From contig OX463844.1 in NCBI GenBank assembly GCA_949825065.1, forward strand, positions 24,337,763 through 24,401,762: a stretch of 64,000 nt of DNA, in the 5' to 3' direction. The notes beneath the pieces are model-generated. The model did no database searches. It worked only from the letters and a program-made list of their open reading frames with translations, and was not told the origin of the DNA. Every line of letters begins with the position of its first letter. Position 1 is the first letter of the stretch. A program made the position numbers and the translations under genes. Positions 45,520 through 55,323 of this stretch are shown piece after piece. This stretch comes from Odontocerum albicorne (Eukaryota; Arthropoda; Insecta; Trichoptera; Odontoceridae).

Positions 45520-46561
45520 CACATTGTTTGCGGGAAACGATAAACTCGTTCTATCCCGTTTTATAGTAGAGAGCGGGAGACGAGTTTACTCGTTTTGGTT
45601 TGCCAAGCGGTGGTATGCGGGAAACTTGTAAACACGGTCGCCAAATGGGGTGGGAACTGCGCGTTATCTATTGTAAGGGGTACCTAATGCATCTACCTGT
45701 TGATACAATGAGGTTGGGTGATAACAACACAAAAGGCAAAATAAAAATAAAAGCGGTTATGTTTACAAAAAAATATGTTTCAATGATAACAAATCGGGAT
45801 CTTGTTTTAGCATTGTTGATCGTTTCTCTAGTGACTCCAGTGTACTGCTTTCGTTCGGAAGTCTTAGTATCGTGTTTCTGAGTTCATTCTGCTTTTACGA
45901 AGTATTTTATTTTGTTTTGAATTATCGAATTTTCGTAGAAAATACCTAACTATCGTGGTGTATTTGTTCAAAAACTTTTTTTACTTCGCCACTTTTTACT
46001 GCCACTGTTTTTTTTTGTGATAAACTATTTTTGAAAGTTAATTTTATTGTCCCTGAACATGAATCAGGATGCAAACGAGAGTGATGATGAATTGTTTGCT
46101 GACAATTTATCTAATTATTCCTGCCAAAGCGACATAGAAGATTTTTCCGATTCCGAGGATGACGATGATAGTGAAGAAGATATTATTCCTCTGCCATCAA
46201 CTTTTTCCCGAAGACGAATTTATAAGATTCTTATAAGATTCTTATAAGATCTATTGAAAATTTCGTAATTATATTGTAATTTTATGTGAATAAAATAATT
46301 TTGATGGTGAAAGAGTATTTTTTTCTATGTTTACCTAGAATGTAGTAATTTTGTGTGAGTAAAAAATAGACCAACCCATATTTTGCATAATAAAGATATA
46401 GATAGTTCTATTCTTAGTAAGATACAAAAAGTTTTTCGAAAAAATACTAATTAGTTTGAGAGATATGTTTTTTTTACGAAAGTCTAATTTTGGCGCAAAA
46501 AAGTCTAAAAGTACCCGCATTGCGTCATCACTTGTCGCGAAAAGTACCCGATTACAATGTG
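45520..46561 (+). mobile_element. internally deleted piggyBac-type element
   Basis: TTAA at 45516-45519 and 46562-46565 flank 1,042 bp with ends CACATTGTTTGCGGG and (other strand) CACATTGTAATCGGG. Just inside the left end is a near palindrome ACGAGTTTACTCGT. The coding part is limited to the first ~60 codons of a transposase-like frame followed by 3'-type sequence with AATAAA, so the catalytic region was lost. It shares its right TTAA with the next element. Confidence 0.8.
46059..46247 (+). pseudogene. N-terminal stub of a piggyBac transposase
   Basis: From ATG at 46059: MNQDANESDDELFADNLSNY, SCQSDIEDFSDSEDDDDSEE, DIIPLPSTF, then a short non-homologous end. The strongly acidic N-terminus is characteristic of piggyBac transposases, and the location inside a TTAA-flanked unit supports this. 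No catalytic domain remains. GATTCTTATAA is repeated at the deletion junction (about 46225-46248). Confidence 0.65.
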
Positions 46562-46565
46562 TTAA

Positions 46566-47310
46566 CACGTTCCGCGCCGCGTAGGTCACCGGTGACCTAC
46601 CATGTTTTTGACCAGGGCGCCACATAGGTCTCCGTTGACCTACGTGTTTTTTTTTTTATAAACAGTCCCAGTGCGCCAGCGGTCACATTTACTACGAATT
46701 TTAACATTGAATGTGACCTATACGGCGCCCCTGAATATAATGCACATAAAAACTTCCAAAATTTTGTTTGAAAATGCAATTATTTTTAATAAACCTCCAG
46801 GTGTACATGAGCAATCTATTACGGTTTATTTTTTTCAAGGATAAACTAGCCTCTACAATTAGGCTAGGGGGTATAGAAGAGATTCCAGGGATAACATAAT
46901 CAATGGGACCATCCATTTGTCACACTCTGGAAATTTATGAGGGTGCATTGTCTATGCAACATTGTGACCCTTTTTTTTGGAGCTATTGTCTCAGTAATCA
47001 TAAGAGATTATTATGTTATGACGTAACACTATAGCATATTATATAAATAAATAAAAAATATAATAAGTAATAAATTAGGCATGCTACAATTTGTTTCGAC
47101 TACAAAAGTTTATGTTGTATATACATGTATTACCGTACGACGCGGCGTAGGTCACCGGTGACCTACGCTCACAATATCACCTAAAATCAGTTTATTTTTA
47201 AAAATAAATCATTATTTATGAAGCCTATATATGTATACATAATATAAACTATAGTTTGTTTAGTGGCGCAGGTACTTATTTTCTCAAAATATACTGCGGC
47301 ACGGAACGTG
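46566..47310. mobile_element. 745-bp TTAA MITE, copy B
   Basis: TTAA at 46562-46565 and 47311-47314; same length, ends and interior as copy A at 39412-40156, differing at a modest number of positions. The second internal palindrome is degraded here (AGGTCTCCGTTGACCT), while the first and last are intact. It abuts the deleted piggyBac with a single shared TTAA. Confidence 0.9.
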
Positions 47311-47719
47311 TTAATGCACTGATCATTTTAGTGAAACGTAAATGATTAAGAGACCAATAAATAAAGTTTATGACTTTCTTTGGATAAATTAACAATGATA
47401 AGCAATATGCTTCTTATTTATTGAATTGTTATTAATATTTCATTTTTACCTAAATTGTTTTTGATTTAATTGTGAACAAATTCTTCATGATAAACATAGA
47501 ATAACTGTTCCGCTTTAAAGCATTTTTTGACTGCTCAATTGGGAAGGAAGGAAGAAACGAGTTCTAAAGCTTATATTCAATTTTTAAAACGTGCGCATTT
47601 TACTGCACCGTCGATCTTTTGTCAGTGATTTGAGGGAAAACCTTTTCCACTGTTGTGTCTTATGTGTGATTGTGTTATTTATATGTGTATACTTATGTTA
47701 AGTATTTGTGTGATAATCT

Positions 47720-49900
47720 CTGGTTTTATTTTAGGCTCGATGAGCCTTTGTATTAGTTTTAGATTCGAATCAACCATAGTTGGGCATGGTGTCTATCTTC
47801 AATGGCGTACGATCGCTCATGTCAGCGGCCCTGGTGGCGCAGTTCAGGTTTGGCATCCTCCCGCCCATCCCGGGGGGTCTCAGTGCAGCGACGATGGTGA
47901 AGAGACGGTGGAGTTGAGGTGACGATGCTGGAGAAGATGGCGAAGAAGGCGCAAAGACGTGGCGTGGCGAGGCTACATGAGCTTTCTTTGCTCTTTATAA
48001 TTTACTTCCTTTAATTCTCTACCGTCTGAGGGACTGTAGACTATAAGAGAGAAGATGAAGAAGACGGCTAGACCTATGAGGAAAATGGATACATATATTT
48101 ATAAGATCAAGTGTAGGTGTAGAGTGTGGGGATGGGAAGGTATCGGCTGCGGCCCGTGTGATTGGAGCTTCCCCGCATTTGCATATGTATTGAAGACATA
48201 TTCGGAGAGAAAACCGCAGAAAACTCACCGAGGGAAGTCGAGCTTCAGAGGACCTCTGGGCTCTTCCGTTCTGTGATATTAACACATTCGGCTTGTTAGT
48301 GGAGTGTGAGTGTTGTAGTGTATATAATGTAACTCGAAGTCCAGGGGCGTTGCTTCGTCCCCCCTGGTTGTCCTCTTTGGTCCGCGTGCCGCTCACCAGT
48401 CCTGGAGGCGTGTCTCTCGAGTGCTCCTGCTCTGGATCTGAAATGTTAAACACTGGGCAGTATCAGGTTGTCATTTGTTAGGCGTGATTTTTGTTTTGTT
48501 ATAAAAGTGCTAGTAATAATAAGGGCCCCGTTACGCCTGTCCTCCCTGGCCCTCGTCCTGTTCAAGATTTCTCTCCGCCTCCGATCGGCTGAGAATGATG
48601 TGGTTCGGGAGTCTGTATTTGTATCTGAAAGGTAGTTCATCCAGTCTCTTATGACGCCAGAGTTTTGCGATGAGCGGGTTTGAGTGCGAGTTTAGGTGTA
48701 TTTGTTATAGAAGTCTAGTGTCATTTTGTCACAGTACTCCTTGATGGAGTACTCTTTTGTCCTCTGGTGTATCTTTTTAAGATTTGCGCCCGGCCTCGTC
48801 TTATAGATAATCTTGAGTGCTTTGTTCTGAGCCGGCTGGAGCCTTGTGTGAATGTAAGTGGGTGCGCTGCCCCAGACGGGTGCCGCGTATGTAATTGCCG
48901 GATGCATTATGAGTTTGTACACCAGTAGTTTGTTTTTTCGGGATAGGAAGGAATTTCGGCTGAAGATGGGTCTCAGCACTGCGAAGGCTGCGAATGCTTT
49001 CTTCCTGGCTTCGTCTGTGTGGATCCTCCACAATAATTTGGAGTCCATGTGGACTCCGAGATATTTAACCGACTTACGCCATTCCACAGCGCTGTTACCC
49101 ATCTTTAGGAGGGGGAGGCTGCCCACCCTCTGCTTTGTGAACATGACCGCCTCTGTCTTGCCGTCGTTGATCTTTAGGCGCCACTTACGGTAGTATTTTG
49201 CCAAGGTATCCAAGGCTTTCTGGAGGTATTTACTTGCCCTGATGGAGCATGCGGATCGCGCGTAACAAGCTGCGTCATCCGCGAAGAGGGCGACGGAGCA
49301 ATTTTCCGGTACCGGAATATCGTGTGTGAATAGAGTGAACAGGTGCGGTCCGATCAGGCTGCCTTGGGGCACTCCCATTGGGATGTTTCTGGGGGTGGAG
49401 AGCCTCCCACTCACCCGAACGACGAATTGTCGCTCGGATAGGTAGGAGCGGAGAATCTGTATGATATAAGACGGTGTGCCCGTCTTAATCAGCTTGTGTA
49501 TTAAGCTGTCGTGCCAGACCGTGTCGAAGGCCTTCTCCAGGTCCAGCAGGACCATACCAGTAAAATAATTCATATTGAAGCCCATCGCGGGTGAGTTGGT
49601 GAACGGTGGAGTGCTGTGTTCTAAACCCGAATTGCTCGTGTTGTAGAGTATTGTGCTGGGTATGATATGGAGTGTACCTGTTCAGTATCACCTTCTCCAG
49701 GACTTTTCCAAGTACCGGGAGGAGGCTTATGGGTCTAACTGGATGGGTTTCTTTTGTCATTGTTCGGCTTGTGTATCGGTACTATTACGGCCATTTTCCA
49801 CCTGGATCAAATGACCGGTGTGTAGGCACACGTTAAATATTTTAGCTAATTGTATGATTGCGCGTGTCGGAATGTGTTTGAAACTGTGCTCAATTCTTCG
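47720..49900 (-). mobile_element. Jockey-type LINE, 5'-truncated
   Basis: A reverse transcriptase on the minus strand followed by a long GC-richer 3' region. AATAAA on the minus strand near 47730 may mark the 3' end. The 5' end stops near 49900, inside the RT domain (IPTRAIIQLAKIFNVCLHTG). Boundaries are approximate. The base composition (about half GC) contrasts with the surrounding intron. Confidence 0.75.
48692..49900 (-). pseudogene. Jockey-type reverse transcriptase with frameshifts
   Basis: In order on the minus strand: IPTRAIIQLAKIFNVCLHTG, the KMAVIVPIHKPN block in another frame, RPISLLPVLGKVLEKVILNR, HEQFGFRTQHSTVHQLTR, then after another shift LLDLEKAFDTVWHDSLIHKL, PMGVPQGSLIGP, and the catalytic VALFADDAACYA. 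It ends with the PAITYAAPVWGSA block and a C-terminal tail. Three or more frameshifts in the first third and an open last 297 codons. FADDAA and the DLEKAFDTVWH wording fit the Jockey clade. No endonuclease remains. Confidence 0.85.
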
Positions 49901-49985
49901 CTTTTCAAACTTATATACTAAAACTTTTTTACGATTTATGGATACTATATTACAAGAAAGACGTAAGGTACTGATTGTCCTAAGG

Positions 49986-50583
49986 CAGAGGTGCTCAAAC
50001 GGTCGATCGCGGGAGGTTTTTAAGTCGATCAATTACATATTATATTTTTGAAATTACTGACATTCAATTTATAAAATGTACACTAAATATTTTTTAACAA
50101 TTATTTTAACCTAATATTTGTTAATATAGTAACGAACATTAAATATTAAATTATCATCTATCTAATAGATGATAATTTAACATTTTATAGATGTTATTTG
50201 GGTTGAGATAGCTCTATCTCATCCAGTTACCAAATGCATCTCAACCTTCCGAGACACAAACATCAAGGACACCGAAATCAGTGATGTCGGAAAGAGGCCG
50301 CGCGCGAACTTCTCACTGTCAGGCGTGTCCATATATAAAAAAATCTCGATACACACTCGATCAGCTGTTCATAGGTCTTTTGTTCCGTGGGTGCTGCTCG
50401 GGCTGTTTCCCCTTCCATACTGCCTGCGTTATGCCTGTTATAACTAGCATAACTGGTCGAAAGTTGAATTAGTACTGCCTATTACGTTGTGCACTAAGCA
50501 CCCGTCTTTTTTACCTAGTCGATCGCTTGCCGCCTAATGCTTTTATGGTAGATCGCCGATGGTTAAAATCTGAGCGGCCCCTG
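49986..50583. mobile_element. hAT MITE, 598 bp, 8-bp target duplication
   Basis: Perfect 8-bp duplication TCCTAAGG at 49978-49985 and 50584-50591. The ends are imperfect inverted repeats CAGAGGTGCTCAAACGGTCG and (other strand) CAGGGGCCGCTCAGATTTT. CAG---G ends and an 8-bp duplication define hAT. No transposase frame, so non-autonomous. A perfect internal inverted pair around ATTATCATCTATC / GATAGATGATAAT sits at about 50150-50180. Confidence 0.92.
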
Positions 50584-50591
50584 TCCTAAGG

Positions 50592-51239
50592 TCTCGAAAG
50601 TTTCAGAACTACCGGTATTTAGAAACTGATAAAATCATAATTATTAATTACTGTAATGCTGCTCGATAATTAAGTATACTTTTATAAATGATCCTTATTG
50701 AAATATATGAAACAGATGACATAGGACAAGTTAACTGAGAAGAATTTATACAACGAACTGTTGAAATATTTTACAGTTAAACAAGTATTTCAATAATATT
50801 AACTAAACAGATCATACATCCCAAAGAAAAGACTTATCATAGTAATTATTTGACGATTGTTCTAAACAAAAACAGAGTACATTAGGGCCAAATTTTTGCC
50901 ATGGTAAATACAAAACATAACATGCTTTGATTTTCACTCACTATAGATTACGTGTTATTTTTTAACATATCGATAAGAGATGAATTAAATAATTTTAATA
51001 GCTTTGATATATTTTTTTAAATGGCCATTCACATTAATTTGGATGTTCCCAGCCAATGATCAATTGAGTTGATTATGTTCAAAAAGCACTCACAGTAAGA
51101 TCTCACTATCAAATTTTGAAATAATGCCTTATTTATCAAAGAAGAATACTAATTAATATCTTTATTTCACCATTAACCCTCTACAAATAGAGGGATACAT
51201 GTTCATAATGTGTGTGCTCATATCCATCGATATTGAGTT
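50592..51239. other. intron 9 spacer
   Basis: AT-rich, nothing recognised. Confidence 0.5.
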
Positions 51240-51640
51240 AACCGTCAAAAGTAGATCTTCATAAAAGGTCACTTACAATTTTGTGGACATCAAAGAATCT
51301 ATGATCCAATGTTTTGTTGCTGAAGGTACATTCACACATGCTAGAATTCAAAACATTCTTTGTCAAATATGCTTTGTGGAAGAATATCCAATATGCATCA
51401 GACATATCACAGATATTGAATGCTTGTCTAGGGATATACAACTAAACCATGGGCTAGGCTGCATTTTCAGTTGCAATGTTCTATAGTATTTTCCAAATGT
51501 TTTTGACTTAGAATCCCATTTATTTTGCCTATGATACATCAATTTATTCCTAGCTATTTGAATTAGGTCATACATAAGAACTTTATGAAGAAGGCTGACA
51601 ATTTTTTGTGTGACTTTTATGGCCATGGAGTCGACTTTTC
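51240..51640 (-). pseudogene. possible LINE C-terminal scrap
   Basis: Minus-strand frames (shifted once) read KHSISVICLMHIGYSSTKHI and LNSSMCECTFSNKTLDHRFF. This resembles the end of LINE proteins with an RNase H-like region followed by a C-x-C ... H ... C knuckle (RLRIGH----KHL and P-CECG----L-H--F-C). The final Cys is lost. Tentative. Confidence 0.4.
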
Positions 51641-53563
51641 CGTTCCCTTTGATACTAACAATATTTTGGTTATTTCTAATTGTTCAAGCAAAATTTTTCT
51701 CATAGTTTTTCCACATTAATAAAAAATGAGCTATGGGGCAGTTTTTATTTTATGTTTGTATGTGAGAATATGCTTAACAAATTGGAAAGCAACATTTTTA
51801 TTTGTATATGCTTTTTTATGCCCCAAAAATCTGTTGGTCCAATACCTTTGATTGGAACTATATTTGAAAAAGAAAAAAGAAAACAAAAATTATAAAAGAA
51901 ACTGTTCAAAACTTTGTAATGTATAATAATAAACGCTCATGAAATTAAATAAATCATCATAATTTTTTTTATAAAAAGAAAATTGTATAGAAAATCATAC
52001 GAATTAATTTTGGGCAATTTTTCTGACAATGCTTGATTTTATTTAAATAATTAGAATATTTTTTTTAAATTTTAGATTCTGTTAACGAAAAAAAAAACAA
52101 ATTGATCATGGAAATGTGTATAATTTTTTAATAGTTAAAATGTTAGCTGTAATGAAAAAGATATTTGAACATCCTGATAAAATTTATTATTAATAAAAAT
52201 GTTATAATTAAATTACACTTGACATCTGGTATAAATACTCGGAGTTGATATGGTCATGTTGCTTGAAATTTTACTAGGAAAAGAGAAATTTTAAGAAACT
52301 TATCATGAACTAGATAAACTTTATCTTCGATGTAGGCTTTCGAACTTCTTCAACGTAGAATATAATTGTTGCAAAATTAAAGTTATAAACAATGCTAAAT
52401 TATTGATGCAAACAATTTCTATATAGTGATGTATATTTTACGTAACAAAAGAAATATTTTTTTTTTACCTAAAACAAATGCTTTTGAAAAAAAATATGGT
52501 TATAAATTAATATTTTTTTAAATGTTGCAAATTCACCATAAAGAATGCTTTTTGGTACCTACTCAATGTATATGATTATCCAATATTTATATTCTGCATT
52601 ATGTACTCGTATAATAGTAACAATAAGTTAATTGGAGGTAATTAAGAAGTAATGATTTTTAAATATAACAAAAATGCATGGAACTCGCCTGGAATTAATT
52701 TACTGTATACTTAAGTTTCATAATATATTTTTGCTTAGTATGTTTTTAATATTCCAATCTACTATGGATAAAAAAATAAATTAACCTGGTATTTTCACTG
52801 GTTCTCTTTCACACCCCAGATGCAAACTGAGGCATTATTTACTCAAAATCAGTTCAAATATCCCGCTCAACATTATTGGCAAGCTTATTAGCCATTAATA
52901 TCAAAATAGTATTTCATAGATTTAATTAAAGGATTTCATGTTGATTGATTTTTGACATATACTTTTTAGTACAACTTAATGTCAACCTCAAGTTTATATT
53001 TTGTTTCCTTAACTCACGGAGCTGTCAATTACACCTCTATTATTGACTATATTGGTAAGCAAAATATATGGTAACCGGCCATTTTACATTTTGCAATAAA
53101 ATTGATAATGAATCTGTGATTGTGGCAAACCCATGATATATGGTCAAAAACCCCAATATGCGTCTTATTTCCTTTATTAAAAAATGTGTATATGTCTTTT
53201 TATCACAAAAAATGAAACCCATATTTGGTCAAAAAATTGCATATAGGTATATCTTGTTTCCTTTATTAAAACATTTTTTACAGTCTTTATACAACAAAAC
53301 TGAACAATGTTATATTGTTTTTTTTATAAAGAATAGAACTTCTACCTTAAAAATGCAAGAAAGGGTTTTAATGCATGTTTGACATATGAAAATCAAACAA
53401 GTGTTTTTTTGGTACATTTGACCATCCCCATACCAAATCTGTAATTCAAACCGTTATTCAGTTTATATAAGAGCCCTCAGCCTCAAACATTAGAACCCTC
53501 ACCCTCTTTCTATATTGTTTATGAAATGTCTTGAAGATTTCTTTTGAAGTTCCTGAAGTATAT
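51641..53563. other. intron 9 spacer before the LTR element
   Basis: AT-rich intron without recognisable genes or element ends. Confidence 0.5.
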
Positions 53564-54350
53564 TGTATCGGACGTGTGCCGCCACCCGTGTGTGTGTGTG
53601 TGTAATATGAGGAAACTGACACGGTGTAGATCTGTAAAATTACATAACTCTAGAATTTGAAAATATAAAAATATACAACTCTGTAATTCTAGAATAAGGT
53701 AAATGTTTGTATGTAAACCTGTATTTGTATTTGTATGTAAACTTCTGTATCCTGTGTTTGTATGTAAACTTCTGTATCCTGTAATTGTATATGTAAATGT
53801 CTGTTAATAATGTTCTTGTACATGTTAAGTATTCCATATGTCGTATGTAAATTTGTGGTAAATTTGTATGTCATATACTATATTTGTATGTCATTATTTA
53901 GTCACTTTGAATCCGAATGAGCTCGCGACCGCGCAGAAAAATGTGCTGTGGCCGGGCCATCGAGACTAGGTCAAAAGGCGGTCAGTTTAAGCAGCCCCCC
54001 GACCCCCTAACGTGGGTTTGCCTCACGGCTGACGGGCGCTTACTCTGGCCGACTTTCCACTAATATAGAGGGTACCAAATTTTGTAAGGCACTTCTCACT
54101 TCTCACTAGACTTCTCACTTCACATCTTCTTCTCACTGTGTTCTTGGAAATATATTCTCAGTAAATACCGATTTTACCGTGTTTTACTTTGAGACCCGCT
54201 ACCCTACATCAAGCTGCCTGAGAGGAATCTCTCCCTGCTTCTTCTTCTGCTGGATCTTCGCGACGGAATTCGCGACGTCGATTCTTCGAGCGCTACGCGG
54301 CGACCAACGATCTATTTATATTTCTACAGTCTTTGTACCTGTCTGGTACA
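53564..54350 (+). repeat. 5' LTR
   Basis: Begins TGTATCGGACGTG, contains a GT microsatellite and short GTATGTAAACTTCTGTATCC-type direct repeats, a possible TATA (ACTAATATAGAGGG, 54059 on) before a run of CACTTCTCAC repeats, and ends GGTACA. It differs from the 3' LTR at three positions I could find. At the poly-A signal position it reads CAGTAAAT. Confidence 0.95.
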
Positions 54351-54454
54351 AAGTGGTCCTTCGAGCCGGATCGGCTGCGTCACCTCAAGAATCATCAGCA
54401 GAAGCGAATCTTGATCATCATAATTCTCAAGATATTATATCTTTGGATATAATC

Positions 54455-55300
54455 TTTTAGATATCATCGTCATCTTCAGAAGCGAAGCGTCGTAATCGCC
54501 ACCTTCTGAAGTTTTGAGATATACAATCTATTAGATATCATCGTCATCTTCAGAAGCAAGCGTCGTAATCGCCACCTTCTGAAGTTTGAAGATATTAAAC
54601 TTTTCGATATAAAGATATAATCATTCAGATATCGTCGTCATCTTCAGAAGTGAGGCATCAGCTGCTGTGGACCATCGTCATCAGCCGCTGTGGACTATCG
54701 TCATCATCAGCCGCTGTGGACTATCGTCATCATCAGCCGCTGTGGACTATCGTCATCATCAGCCGCTGTGGACTATAGTCATCATCAGCCGCTGTGGACC
54801 GTCACCTTCAGAAGTATACGTCAGCATCATCATCATCGTGAGAAGCGAACAACGGGGAGCATCGTCATCGGTTGCGAGGAGCATCATCACAGCTGCTGTT
54901 GACTAAGCATTGTCACCAGTTTGAGTGTGGGTGATCATCACTATCTGTTGTTGACCAGTAGTGTCACCAGTGAGTGGATCATCATCACCAGCTGTCGTTG
55001 GCTAGCATTGTCACCAGTTTGAGTGTGGGTGATCATCACTATCTGTTGTTGACCAGTAGTGTCACCAGTGAGTGGATCACCATCACCAGCTGTTGTTGGC
55101 TAGCATTGTCACCAGTTTGAGTGTGGGTGATCATCACTATCTGTTGTTGACCAGTAGTGTCACCAGTGAGTGGATCACCATCACCAGCTGTCGTTGGCTT
55201 GCATTGTCACCAGTTGAGTGTGGGTGAGCATCACGAGCTGTTGTTGACCAGCAGTGTCACCAGTGCGTGTGGGTCATCGTCACCAGCTGTTGAGCATCGT
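54455..55300 (+). repeat. three tandem-repeat blocks in the retrotransposon leader
   Basis: Block 1 (about 54455-54650): units of about 75 bp with ATCATCGTCATCTTCAGAAG and CGCCACCTTCTGAAG. Block 2 (about 54664-54800): about six units near 27-30 bp around CATCAGCCGCTGTGGACTAT. Block 3 (about 54905-55290): three to four units of about 104 bp with GAGTGTGGGTGATCATCACT and GACCAGTAGTGTCACCAGTG. They lie between the primer-binding site and the ORF, where packaging signals normally sit. Confidence 0.88.
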
Positions 55301-55323
55301 CATCCTCAGCCACTGACGCAATC

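Noticed and set aside
53640..53874. Repetitive YKHRIQKFTYKYK-type ORFs in both LTRs
   Set aside because: They are translations of the short direct repeats in the LTR and have no independent support.
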